Source: Armatimonadetes bacterium 55-13 (GTDB lineage Bacteria > Armatimonadota > Fimbriimonadia > Fimbriimonadales > Fimbriimonadaceae). From it: 51,703 bases of DNA. The notes beneath the pieces are model-generated. The model had not been told where the DNA came from, made no database searches, and saw nothing but the letters and a program-made list of their open reading frames with translations. This document shows positions 32,801 through 41,710 of this stretch, in pieces. The first letter of the stretch is position 1. Each line of letters starts with the position of its first letter. The stretch spans positions 4,915 through 56,617 of the forward strand of contig MKRX01000016.1 in the NCBI GenBank assembly GCA_001898035.1, written 5' to 3'. The translations under genes and the position numbers were made by a program.

Positions 32801-33574
32801 GTGCCCCGAAGACCGACGCTTAGCCCGACGAAGATCACGACCTACCTCGCCTGTCCTGTAAAGTTCAGATTCACCTACAAAGACTCGCGTGGCAAATGGT
32901 ACATGCGCGCAAAGAGTTATTACTCATTTGGGACCACCCTTCATCGGGTCTTGGAGCGTTTCCATGACGAAGGAGATATCGGGGTGCAGACGACGGACCA
33001 GGCGGTAGCGGCCATGGAAGAAAGTTGGATCGACGCCGGATTCTCAAGCGCCGAAGAGATGCAGGAAGCCTTCAGTGAGGGCAAGACTATTTTAGAACGG
33101 TACGTTAATGCCGCCAAAGATCGCCCGTCTAATGTGCACACGCTTATGGTGGAACGCATGATCAAGATGCCATTCCCAGAGTTTGATCTCGTCGGGCGCG
33201 TGGATCGGGTGGATGAACATGAAGACGGCACGCTAGAAATCGTCGACTACAAATCCGGTCGTGAATTGGTCTCGGAAGAAGATGTACGAACGGATTTGGC
33301 AATGTGCGCCTATCAGCTTATGCTACATCACCTTTATCCAGACCGAGGGATCAGAGCGACCATCATCGCTCTTCGTTCGGGTGCTGAGGCGAGCTACTCG
33401 CTGACGCAGGATGAACGTTCCGAGTTCGCACACGATCTTGAACAGCTAGGTCTTCAGATATTGCGCACTGAATACGATCAACTGACTCCAAAGCCCAAAG
33501 AGCTTTGCCGAGGATGCGACTTCCTTCCTCTATGCCGGACTTATCCGGACTTCGAGTTGCTGACCACTGCCTGA
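32801..33574 (+). CDS. PD-(D/E)XK nuclease of the RecB/Cas4-like group, probable iron-sulfur protein
   Basis: A 257-residue protein starting at GTG after AGGAGA. Motifs: SPTKITTYLACPVKFRF at the N-terminus, GTTLHRVLERFH, the nuclease core GRVDRVDEHEDG with EIVDYKSG (D..E-x-K type, about 137-157), Q-rich helix YQLMLHHLYP, and a C-terminal cysteine cluster CRGCDFLPLC. Together with the N-terminal Cys this fits the four-cysteine iron-sulfur cluster of Cas4/AddB-type nucleases. It is a DNA exonuclease candidate in repair; no cas genes or CRISPR repeats are nearby. Its last 34 bases overlap the convergent M16-like gene. Confidence 0.85.
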   Translation: MPRRPTLSPTKITTYLACPVKFRFTYKDSRGKWYMRAKSYYSFGTTLHRVLERFHDEGDIGVQTTDQAVAAMEESWIDAGFSSAEEMQEAFSEGKTILERYVNAAKDRPSNVHTLMVERMIKMPFPEFDLVGRVDRVDEHEDGTLEIVDYKSGRELVSEEDVRTDLAMCAYQLMLHHLYPDRGIRATIIALRSGAEASYSLTQDERSEFAHDLEQLGLQILRTEYDQLTPKPKELCRGCDFLPLCRTYPDFELLTTA

Positions 33575-34743
33575 GCCTTTGTAACCAATTCGAGGGCCGT
33601 TTGTTTCAGCTCTTCCAGGCTGACAAAACCCATTTTGCCAATCAGCTGATAGGGATTCCACGCCTCTCCCGTCTTCAGTCGCCAGTAGGCCGTGAGGAAG
33701 CCTCGATCTTCCCATCCTGTGGTTACCGGTCGCGATGGGAGGAAATATAAAGAGCTTGGACCGGCTCCGCGAACCAGGCTGGCCTCGGCCATGCCGATAG
33801 CACGTTTGCGATCATCATCCGTCCAAGCCACAATATCTTCGAGAAGCGCCTTTCGCAGCGCTTCAGGATCGTGGCTACTGACTTCGTCTTGTGATTCAAC
33901 CACCAGAAGTCGAGGGAGAAACCCACTCTCGGTAGGCGAGAGCACCGCTTCCTGACGGTAACTCCAACCTAGTTTCTCTCTTGCGATCCGAAAGAGGCTA
34001 CTTCCCTTCCCGTTTCCAAGGGCCACCAAGGCGAGCAAACGAGTTGGGAGGGAGGCATCTTTCGCCAGAATTGGTTGTGCCCGGAACTCAAGAACCGAGA
34101 GGTTTGATTCCACCGATTGAGGAGGCTTTACCAATGGATCTGCCCCCGGTTCTGGTGCTGGCAGGCGTCCCGGCGTCCATAGCATTTCTAACTCTTGCCA
34201 GCGCTGCGTAGGCGCTCCTGGCGTGAAATTCCCGACGACGGCTACCGTGACGTTTTCCGGGCGGAAAACGAGCGTCTTTAGGTTGGTGATATCGCGCTCG
34301 CTGTATTTGGGCTGGAGGAAGGGATTGAGCTTAAGTGCCGATTCCCAATAACCGAGGCGTCGAGAACGCAGGGCTTGGAGAGAGAGATCGATTTGCGATG
34401 TCGTAAGGGTTGGTTCCCGCAGGGTCGAAGCAACCATTGAGAGCCCAGTCAATACATCTGGAGCTAAGACCTCGTAGCTTAAGCGAAGATAGTCGTCCAT
34501 AGCGGTCGCACGCAAACGCTGGCCGACGCGACCACTTAAGTCGTTGATTTGACCTTTGCTGAATGTGGCGGTATCACACGGGAAAACTCCAGCAATTCCG
34601 TCAAGCAAGCTTCTTTGGATCGGTGATAGCGTCGGCAATTTCACGAGCGCTTCGATTCGTACAGTTTCCGTGTCCTTGTCCGGAACCTCGATCACCGTTC
34701 CTACTGTGGACATCACCGTCGCGGCAAGGAAAGCCAGGATCAT
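33541..34743 (-). CDS. M16-like protein lacking the zinc motif
   Basis: A 400-residue exported protein (N-terminal hydrophobic MILAFLAATVMSTVGTV) with the M16 fold, recognised by FRPENVTVAVVGNFTPG and the KLGWSYRQEAVL block, but no H-x-x-E-H. Its ATG overlaps the stop of the M16 gene upstream (ATGA), so it is probably the non-catalytic partner of a two-subunit processing protease. Confidence 0.75.
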   Translation of the reverse strand: MILAFLAATVMSTVGTVIEVPDKDTETVRIEALVKLPTLSPIQRSLLDGIAGVFPCDTATFSKGQINDLSGRVGQRLRATAMDDYLRLSYEVLAPDVLTGLSMVASTLREPTLTTSQIDLSLQALRSRRLGYWESALKLNPFLQPKYSERDITNLKTLVFRPENVTVAVVGNFTPGAPTQRWQELEMLWTPGRLPAPEPGADPLVKPPQSVESNLSVLEFRAQPILAKDASLPTRLLALVALGNGKGSSLFRIAREKLGWSYRQEAVLSPTESGFLPRLLVVESQDEVSSHDPEALRKALLEDIVAWTDDDRKRAIGMAEASLVRGAGPSSLYFLPSRPVTTGWEDRGFLTAYWRLKTGEAWNPYQLIGKMGFVSLEELKQTALELVTKAQAVVSNSKSG

Positions 34744-35900
34744 TGCCCCACCACCGTGACCGCCTTAGCCCTTGAAAAAGAGGCCAAACCTTGTTGGAAG
34801 GCCTGGAAGGTCATTGACTTGATCGCGGATTCCATCTGTTCTGGGCGGTACCCGGCACCCTGACACAAGAGCTGTCCTCGGAAAGCGGCCACCGATCTCG
34901 GCGAACTCATCTGCCGCTGATACCAAGTCTTAGCAAGGTAGCGTCCCACCGCGAATAGGTGCGGCATATCGGATTCAGCGATGCCATCAAATCTCCGTCC
35001 CATGCCCGAAGTGCCTTGTACTTGCCCAGCTGTAATGACGGCATTTGCAACGGAGGGGGTGTAGGTTACGAACGAATCCTCGACTTCACTGGCAACCGCC
35101 AAGCCAGCGGCCAGAGCGGCAACGGTTCCCGGACTGTCAAATGCGCCGACGAGCGCCGCTCTTCCTTCACCGAGTGCGTTCGCTTCGATGCGACCAGGCT
35201 TGCCGCTACGCTGCGGGACTTGGGGAGGAGAATTTGCTCCCTGTTTCATGCCAATTAGCTCCACCCCTGCCTCAGTCGCCTTCTTGACGTCTACTGGTCC
35301 GGCGATTACAAGGGCCAGATGCTCGGGATAGAATTGCTTTCTTTGGATCGATTTCAGGGCTTCGGGAGTCGCTTTCTTAAGAACCTGCAAGTCACCAAAC
35401 GGGTCCAAACCGTCTTTTCCAAATGCTTGATCCCACGCGGCCGCACTCAGACGAGAGCCGTCGTCATAGATGGCAAACTCCTGGGTCAGGACGCCAACCT
35501 CTCGGTCAATCTCCGCTTGAGTCGTGACCACGGGCTTGAGGAGTTCATTGAGAGTCTTGATCGCAAGGTCGAGTTGTTGGGGGCCAACGTTCACTTCTAT
35601 CTGCATCGCGTCGCGAAAGGTCTGAGCAGTCAGGAAGCAACCCTCCGTTTCGAGGCGTCGGTCCAGATCTTTCGCTTGCCCTTTTACCAAGATGTGCTCA
35701 AGAAGATGCCGTAAACCGTGCGTGTCAGGCGTCTCGGGGACTGATTTTGCGGAGGCCCAAAGTTGCACAGAAATGACGGGTTCATCCGGCATTCGGTCCA
35801 CAAACACTACCGCTCCATTGCGGCAGATGGTTCTCAATTGAGGCGGCTCTTGAACAGAGATTTGTTGAGTCGCCAAAAGGCAGACAAGAGTTGATAGCAT
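34740..35900 (-). CDS. M16 family zinc protease, exported
   Basis: A 386-residue peptidase with a signal peptide (MLSTLVCLLATQQIS), inverted zinc motif H65-L-L-E68-H69 (LRHLLEHILVKG) and the downstream acidic helix (IDREVGVLTQEFAIYDD). The start at 35900 places the signal peptide at the N-terminus; the frame stays open to 35960. It is paired with the inactive M16-like gene by a 4-base overlap. The family degrades or processes peptides; the substrate is unknown. Confidence 0.82.
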   Translation of the reverse strand: MLSTLVCLLATQQISVQEPPQLRTICRNGAVVFVDRMPDEPVISVQLWASAKSVPETPDTHGLRHLLEHILVKGQAKDLDRRLETEGCFLTAQTFRDAMQIEVNVGPQQLDLAIKTLNELLKPVVTTQAEIDREVGVLTQEFAIYDDGSRLSAAAWDQAFGKDGLDPFGDLQVLKKATPEALKSIQRKQFYPEHLALVIAGPVDVKKATEAGVELIGMKQGANSPPQVPQRSGKPGRIEANALGEGRAALVGAFDSPGTVAALAAGLAVASEVEDSFVTYTPSVANAVITAGQVQGTSGMGRRFDGIAESDMPHLFAVGRYLAKTWYQRQMSSPRSVAAFRGQLLCQGAGYRPEQMESAIKSMTFQAFQQGLASFSRAKAVTVVGQ

Positions 35901-36152
35901 GGGAGATTGGGCGTCCTGAATTTGGACCGCTCTTAGTATGACGCTCCGCCAAGGGATCAAAGATCGACTTGCTCGACGAGTAAACGTAAAAAGAGCGGCA
36001 CACCCGAGTGATGTCCGCTAATGCTTCGTTTTTGGTTTTTCGACAGTCTTAACGCTGCCTTGAGGGAATAGTAAGGTGATCTTTGTCACCCTTGATTCAC
36101 TATATCGCAGATATCGGACCACGGGCATCAGTTTCTGGAAATACCAGTAGTT

Positions 36153-36896
36153 TTAATGAAAGTAACTAGCTCCATTGATGTCGATAACGACTCCGCTCAA
36201 GTAGGCGGCTTCGTCGCCAAGAAGGAACGCGGCGGTATGGGCGCAATCCTCCGGACTGGCCATACGCCCAAGAGGGATGGATTCTAAGATCGTTGGGAGC
36301 CTCTCTTCCATTCCATCCCGGACCATCGCTGTATCGACCCAACCCGGAGCAATGCCAAAAATCCCTATGCCTTTGGGTGCAAGTTCAACGGCCAAAGAGC
36401 GGGTGAGGTTGATCAACGCGGCTTTGGAGGCAGCATACAGTGCTGCGCCAGGTTCTCCCCGGAATCCAACACGGGAGGCGACGTTCAGGACCTTTCCTCC
36501 CTCGTTCGCACCGAAATACCTTGAAATTCTTCGGGTCAATCGAAGCGGAGATTCAAAGTTCACTCGGAACATCGATTGAAAGGCATCCTCGAATTCGCGA
36601 TCCGAACTTTCGGTGAACGATAAGGGTTGATAGACTCCCGCGTTGTTCACAAGCGCATGCAGAGGTCCCGCGTCGAGTGCACGGTCAATGAGAGCGTCCG
36701 CCGAGCCAGGATGATTCAAATCAGTGGCGTACACGCCTGCGCAGGCTCCTCCAAGAAGGTCCCTTGTCATTTGAAGTTCGGTTCCAACTTCAGTCCCGTG
36801 GATCGCCACTTGCCATCCCGATTGAGAAAGCTTCAGTGCGATTGCGCGTCCGATGCCGCGAGACGAACCCGTTACCAACACTCTCTTAACATGCAT
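36153..36896 (-). CDS. Short-chain dehydrogenase/reductase (SDR)
   Basis: A 247-residue classical SDR: cofactor motif TGSSRGIG (9-16), NNAG (89-92), catalytic S in NVASRVG and YAASK (about 154-158). Size and motifs resemble FabG-type 3-oxoacyl reductases, but SDR substrates cannot be told by eye. Stand-alone, divergent from the copper monooxygenase-like gene. Confidence 0.88.
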   Translation of the reverse strand: MHVKRVLVTGSSRGIGRAIALKLSQSGWQVAIHGTEVGTELQMTRDLLGGACAGVYATDLNHPGSADALIDRALDAGPLHALVNNAGVYQPLSFTESSDREFEDAFQSMFRVNFESPLRLTRRISRYFGANEGGKVLNVASRVGFRGEPGAALYAASKAALINLTRSLAVELAPKGIGIFGIAPGWVDTAMVRDGMEERLPTILESIPLGRMASPEDCAHTAAFLLGDEAAYLSGVVIDINGASYFH

Positions 36897-36972
36897 GGGG
36901 CAATTTTACTGATCTTCGGGGCTCTTGCCGTAGCGATCGGTGATCCCACGCGATATTCTGTACGTCAACAAC

Positions 36973-38265
36973 ATGACAATGAATCGGTTCTCGTTTGCGT
37001 CTCTGGGCCTTATTGGTATTGCCTGTATCGTCGCGTTTGGTCCCCATCCAGATGACGTGGCGAAAAAGAAGCTACCCGCCAAACCAACCTATGCGGAGCA
37101 TATAGCGCCGATCCTTAACGACCACTGTGTCACTTGCCACCGTCCCGGAGAAGTAGCTCCCTTCTCCCTGATAGGCTATGAGAACGCTAAAAAGTGGTCG
37201 GCCATGGTCACTCAAGTCACTCATTCTCGACTTATGCCGCCTTGGAAAGCAAAGGAAGGCTATGGCGAGTTCATGGATGAAAATCGCTTGTCCGTGGAGG
37301 AACTCGAACTGATCAAGCGGTGGGACGCCACTGGAAACGCCATGGGTGAAAAGAAGAAGATCCCCGCGCCGCCCGTTTTCACTTCTGAGTGGGCGCTGGG
37401 TAAGCCAGACTTAATTATCCAGGCGGCAAAGCCTTACAGAGTCAGTTCCGAAGGCACGGACGAATATCGCAACTTTGTCATTCCCACGAACTTCAAGGAG
37501 GCCAGATATGTGGTAGCCATGGACGTCAAGCCTGGCAACCCCAGAGTCGTTCACCACGTGATCGCCTTTCTCGACTCGAAAGGCAGAGCCGCGAAGCTAG
37601 AAGCCCAAAATCACGATGGTCAAGAGGGATATGTGACGTTCGGGGGAGTAGGATTTGCCCCCGATGGCGCGCTGGGTGGATGGGCTCCCGGACTTCAGGC
37701 GAGGAAAATTCCTGGCGGCAATGCCTTCCGAGTTGAACCGGGAACCAGCATCGTTCTTCAGGTCCACTACAACAAGTCAGGCAAAGAAGAAACGGATCAA
37801 ACGAGGGTGGGACTCTACCTCGCGAAGGAGCCGGTAAAGCAAGAAATGCACCTGGCTTGGATGTTCAACATTCTCTTGGCCGTTCCGGCCAACGAGGCGG
37901 ATCACAAGGTCTTCTTCACTTACAAAGTGCCTCGTGACATCACTCTTTGGTCGGTGATGCCCCACATGCACTTACTTGGGAAGTCAATGAAAGCATGGGT
38001 GGAACGACCAGATGGGAAGACGGTTCCCTTGATCCATGTCGACCAGTGGGATTTCAATTGGCAATTGAACTACGTACTCAAAAGTCCGATTAAGATTCCC
38101 GGCGGATCGACAGTGAAAATTGAGTCCGTCTACGATAACAGCGACAAGAATCCTCGGAATCCAAGCAATCCACCCAAGCCAGTTTTCGTCGGCGAAAAGA
38201 CGACCGACGAAATGATGTTGCTCATCGGCGCCTACACCGTCGATGGTCAACCGGCTCGAAATTAG
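36973..38265 (+). CDS. Exported cytochrome c / PHM-like copper monooxygenase fusion
   Basis: A 430-residue secreted protein. After the signal peptide (about 1-30) it has a c-type heme site C52-V-T-C55-H56 and a planctomycete-type cytochrome domain (to about 125). The rest resembles the copper type II ascorbate-dependent monooxygenase fold: VVHHV near residue 190, HYN near 265 and PHMHLLG near 335 could supply copper ligands. The heme could hand electrons to copper, a periplasmic oxidase or monooxygenase role by inference. ATG at 36973 is preferred over a GTG at 36940. Last 4 bases overlap the next convergent gene. Confidence 0.75.
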   Translation: MTMNRFSFASLGLIGIACIVAFGPHPDDVAKKKLPAKPTYAEHIAPILNDHCVTCHRPGEVAPFSLIGYENAKKWSAMVTQVTHSRLMPPWKAKEGYGEFMDENRLSVEELELIKRWDATGNAMGEKKKIPAPPVFTSEWALGKPDLIIQAAKPYRVSSEGTDEYRNFVIPTNFKEARYVVAMDVKPGNPRVVHHVIAFLDSKGRAAKLEAQNHDGQEGYVTFGGVGFAPDGALGGWAPGLQARKIPGGNAFRVEPGTSIVLQVHYNKSGKEETDQTRVGLYLAKEPVKQEMHLAWMFNILLAVPANEADHKVFFTYKVPRDITLWSVMPHMHLLGKSMKAWVERPDGKTVPLIHVDQWDFNWQLNYVLKSPIKIPGGSTVKIESVYDNSDKNPRNPSNPPKPVFVGEKTTDEMMLLIGAYTVDGQPARN

Positions 38266-39026
38266 CGATTGAGAATTGTCGCCTTGGATTCGAGCAACTC
38301 TGACAAACCCAAGGCTTCAAGTCGCTTCCTAAGCAGTTCGGATTTGGCCAACAAGAACGGATCGGCGGCGACGCGTTCGGCCATGAACTCAGGATCGATC
38401 ATCAGATGAGCAAAGAGCTCGGCCTTATCTTCCTCGATGGCAGATGTGCCATACCTGGTGATGAAGCCCGGGATCTCCTTGGTCAGATTCCCCACTCCGC
38501 TTGTGCGCATCTTACTTCCGCCATCGCCATACTTGAAGCCAGACGGGTTTAGCTTGGCCCAATCAGGATCTTTCCGCATTTGTCCAGAGCGATAATCCAG
38601 CATATGAAAGAATTCGTGATGAACCACGCTCCTTTGGTAGCTCGGGTTTTTAGCACCGAGATCCGTGTCGTAATACATGGCGTCCAGATCGAATGCAGGG
38701 ACGGCCGCGCGAATCTGCTCGTTCACCTGTAAACCGGTACACAGGATCACCTTCTTGACCTTCGCCTTCTTAAATACGTCGATCGGATACCGGCGGAACT
38801 CGGAGAGCCAGAGTTTGGCGTAGGATTCCAGCCCTTCCTCGTTAATCGCCTTACCGATCACTCGGTATCCGGCCGCTTCGGTGTCAAAGTCTTCCCGCTG
38901 AATCGATATCTCAACTCCATATTCGACTCCAAACGCTTGGAGGGATTCCACCGCCTTCGACTGAGAAAAACAGTAGGTGGGCAGAAGAGCGATTGCGACC
39001 CAAAGACGCAAATGTTTCGGCATCAA
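38262..39026 (-). CDS. Secreted putative zinc metallopeptidase (HEFFH)
   Basis: A 254-residue exported protein (signal peptide to about residue 22, ending YCFSQS). Zinc motif H-E-F-F-H in SVVHHEFFHMLDYRSG, with the downstream glutamates in AIEEDKAELFAHLM as third ligand. This is the layout of the uncharacterised 'putative zinc-binding metallo-peptidase' families. Substrate unknown. Confidence 0.75.
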   Translation of the reverse strand: MMPKHLRLWVAIALLPTYCFSQSKAVESLQAFGVEYGVEISIQREDFDTEAAGYRVIGKAINEEGLESYAKLWLSEFRRYPIDVFKKAKVKKVILCTGLQVNEQIRAAVPAFDLDAMYYDTDLGAKNPSYQRSVVHHEFFHMLDYRSGQMRKDPDWAKLNPSGFKYGDGGSKMRTSGVGNLTKEIPGFITRYGTSAIEEDKAELFAHLMIDPEFMAERVAADPFLLAKSELLRKRLEALGLSELLESKATILNR

Positions 39027-39048
39027 GCTAAATAGTATCCGAGGCAGG

Positions 39049-39264
39049 TTAGCTGCGGTGATTGTTTCTTGATGGCGCCTTCAAGGCGGAAGATTCCTGG
39101 GTGGAATGTTCGTTCATCCAGCCGTGGCGATGGCCAGGAATCGGAAGCAACCGGACCGAGGCTTCGTTGAGTCGATGCACGAAATGAAGGGTATCGAGAT
39201 GAGCCAGCCCTAGGATGCCGCAGATGGCGAACACCAATATCAATACTTGTCTTACTAGCCTCAT
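39049..39264 (-). CDS. Small membrane protein, unknown
   Basis: A 71-residue protein with one N-terminal transmembrane helix (MRLVRQVLILVFAICGILGL) and a histidine-rich polar tail. The start at 39264 is preferred because AGAAGAAGCG precedes it; the frame stays open to 39363, which would occupy the promoter of the divergent gene at 39375. Confidence 0.45.
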   Translation of the reverse strand: MRLVRQVLILVFAICGILGLAHLDTLHFVHRLNEASVRLLPIPGHRHGWMNEHSTQESSALKAPSRNNHRS

Positions 39265-39374
39265 CGCTTCTTCTCTATCAACCAGAGTTTGACGGGCAAA
39301 ATTCTCTGAGACCACTAACCTTCGATAGGGAAAACGGGGTTTCGTGGGAAAAGCATGTTTCATATAATGGCCAT

Positions 39375-40049
39375 GTGAAACTTCGCGTGGTGATCATCAT
39401 GGTTGTCCTTTCGGCCGTTGCAGTAGCGCAGTCTCCGATTAAGTCGGCGTGGTGGGTATTTCTCGTGAAGGGAGAAGGGCCTCGTCCGGCCGCAGATAAG
39501 GCGTTAGAGGAGATGCAGTCTGCTCACATTGGCAATTTTAAGCGGCTTTTCGGCGAGAAGAAATTGATTGCGGCCGGGCCTGTTCAGGACCCGACGCAGT
39601 TCAAGCGCGGAATCGTCGTTTTGACTGTAAAAGACGCCGATGAAGTGACCAAGTGCTTCGGTCCCGATCCGTATGTCCAGGGCAAAATCATGAACCTGGA
39701 GGTAACGGCTATCTCCGTTGACTACGGCAGAATTGAAACCAAATCAATCGATCCCAATGCGATTGAAGAAGACCGTTTGGTGATTTTTACAGGCGAATCC
39801 AGGGGAGACAAAATGGCTTGGAAATTCCATTTGGCGCACGCCAAGCAGGATGGCAAATCCGCCGGTCTGTCTTTTCTCGCGAGTTCTAAAGACGGTAAGA
39901 ATTTTCAGGCCGTGGCGCTGTTTCGAGGCAAGGATGACGAAGCGATTCAGTCATGGATCGACAATGATCCACTGGTGAAGTCGGGAATTTGGAAAGCGAC
40001 CAAAATCCCGCAGTGGCTTGCCAAGGGCGCACTGCCGGAAATACCCTAG
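39375..40049 (+). CDS. Secreted YCII-like domain protein
   Basis: A 224-residue protein with a signal peptide (about 1-18, ending AVAQS) and a GTG start. Residues 25-110 resemble a YCII/ferredoxin-like fold (WWVFLVKGEGPRPA; HIGNFKRLFGEKKLIAAGPV), and a second related repeat may follow. Function unknown. Its stop overlaps that of proC by 4 bases. Confidence 0.65.
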   Translation: MKLRVVIIMVVLSAVAVAQSPIKSAWWVFLVKGEGPRPAADKALEEMQSAHIGNFKRLFGEKKLIAAGPVQDPTQFKRGIVVLTVKDADEVTKCFGPDPYVQGKIMNLEVTAISVDYGRIETKSIDPNAIEEDRLVIFTGESRGDKMAWKFHLAHAKQDGKSAGLSFLASSKDGKNFQAVALFRGKDDEAIQSWIDNDPLVKSGIWKATKIPQWLAKGALPEIP

Positions 40050-40861
40050 ACTTTTGGCTCGCCGAGTTCACTCGCTCGTTGGCTTGCGATCTCGATTGCA
40101 CGGCTGATCACGGAGCGAATGCGTCCATCTTCCAGAGCGAGGAGGCCAGCGATGGTGCACCCGGCGGGAGTTGTAACGTCGTCCTTCAGGGCGGCCGGAT
40201 GACGGCCAGTCGCCAGGACCATGCTTGCCGCGCCGAAAACCATCTGCGCGGCCATTTCAATAGCGATCTGGCGTGGAAGTCCACGAGCGACGGCGCCATC
40301 GGCGAGTGATTCAATCATCACAAAGATGAAGGCCGGGCCAGAGGCGGAGAGGCCCGTCACGGTATCCATGTGTTGCTCATCCAGCACATAGGTTCGGCCC
40401 AGGCAATCAAAGATCCGCAGTGACAACTCTAATTGCGATGAGGTGACGCCTTCGGATGGGGACAAGACGGTGATGCCTTTGTGAATCGCGCAAGGTGTAT
40501 TCGGCATGGCGCGAATGACGGCGTGCTGGGCTTGGCACGCTTCGGTGAGGACCGAATTGGTGATCCCGGCGGCGATTGAGACGATAGGTGCCTCTTCCTT
40601 CAGCGGAGCGCTGATCTCAGAGACTACTTTCGCGACGTCCTTCGGCTTCACGCAGACGACAGCGATATCCGCGTCCCGCACAGCTAACGGGTTTTCTCTG
40701 AGAACTTCCACGCCCAGATCGGACGAAGCGGATGCACATGTGTCCTCAGACTTTGCCGTCATCACCAGGGAACTCGCTGGGAATCCGCTGTCGATCATCC
40801 CTTGCGCAACCGCTCTTCCCATCGTTCCCGCTCCAATGATTGCAATTCGCACTGGCTTCAT
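40046..40861 (-). CDS. proC: Pyrroline-5-carboxylate reductase
   Basis: A 271-residue enzyme for the last step of proline synthesis. NAD(P)-binding start IAIIGAGTMGRAVAQGMI, VKPKDV, RAMPNTPC and the catalytic region VTGLSASGPAFIFVMIESLADGAV with GATxL-type end. Length is standard. Confidence 0.94.
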   Translation of the reverse strand: MKPVRIAIIGAGTMGRAVAQGMIDSGFPASSLVMTAKSEDTCASASSDLGVEVLRENPLAVRDADIAVVCVKPKDVAKVVSEISAPLKEEAPIVSIAAGITNSVLTEACQAQHAVIRAMPNTPCAIHKGITVLSPSEGVTSSQLELSLRIFDCLGRTYVLDEQHMDTVTGLSASGPAFIFVMIESLADGAVARGLPRQIAIEMAAQMVFGAASMVLATGRHPAALKDDVTTPAGCTIAGLLALEDGRIRSVISRAIEIASQRASELGEPKV

Positions 40862-40942
40862 TGAGCCTTCATTATGGGTGGCTTGGGACTTAGGGTGGTC
40901 TCACCTTGATTAAATGATCACCACTGCTAAACTGTAGGGCCG

Positions 40943-41710
40943 ATGGTTTCAACCCAAGATATTGCCAAGCACTTCGTCGACGCCAAAGGAAATCGAGTGA
41001 AAGCGGTGGACGGAGTGAGCTTTGAAGCGAGTCCGGGCAAGATATTTGGACTCTTGGGGTGTAACGGCGCTGGCAAGACCACGACCCTAAGAATCCTTTC
41101 AACGGTGATTAAGCCGACGGCGGGCCGAGCGACGGTAGCTGGATATGACGTGGTAGACCATCCTGAAAAGGTTCGGGCTTCTATTGGGTTCATGTCCACC
41201 TCGACCGCGCTATATGGTCGGCTTCAAGCCAAAGAAGTGATCGAATACTTCGGGCAACTCTTTGGGCTCGAAGGGCAGAGACTGAAAGAACGAGTTGCCT
41301 ACGTGATGGACAAACTCCAAATCCACGAATTTGGCGACAGGCTCTGCGACAAACTCTCGACTGGTCAGAAACAGAGAGTCAATATCGCTAGGACGATTCT
41401 TCATGATCCTCCCGTTCTGTTCTTCGATGAGCCTACGGCAGGACTGGATGTGGTTGTGAGCCAGACGGTCATGGAGTTTATTGAAGAAGCTCGGGACATG
41501 GGCAAAACGATTATCTTTAGCACTCACATCATGAGTGAAGCGGAAAGACTCTGCGATCAGATATCAGTGATCCATGAAGGAACGATTCGCGGATCGGGCA
41601 CCGTGCAGCAACTCAAAGAACAGACGAGGGAGGTAACGCTGGAGAAGGCATTTCTAAAACTCGTTGAATTTGAGTCTTCGTACCAGCGAGAGGCCGAGGT
41701 GACGGCATGA
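40943..41710 (+). CDS. ABC transporter ATP-binding protein (NatA-like)
   Basis: A 255-residue ATPase: Walker A GCNGAGKTT (about 38-46), signature LSTGQKQRV, Walker B LFFDEPTAGLD, H-loop STH. Type resembles sodium or drug exporters paired with ABC-2 permeases. Coupled to the permease gene by ATGA overlap. Confidence 0.92.
   Translation: MVSTQDIAKHFVDAKGNRVKAVDGVSFEASPGKIFGLLGCNGAGKTTTLRILSTVIKPTAGRATVAGYDVVDHPEKVRASIGFMSTSTALYGRLQAKEVIEYFGQLFGLEGQRLKERVAYVMDKLQIHEFGDRLCDKLSTGQKQRVNIARTILHDPPVLFFDEPTAGLDVVVSQTVMEFIEEARDMGKTIIFSTHIMSEAERLCDQISVIHEGTIRGSGTVQQLKEQTREVTLEKAFLKLVEFESSYQREAEVTA

Noticed and set aside
32801-33574. Cas4 as a sign of a CRISPR-Cas locus
   Set aside because: No other cas gene or repeat-spacer array is present in the window.
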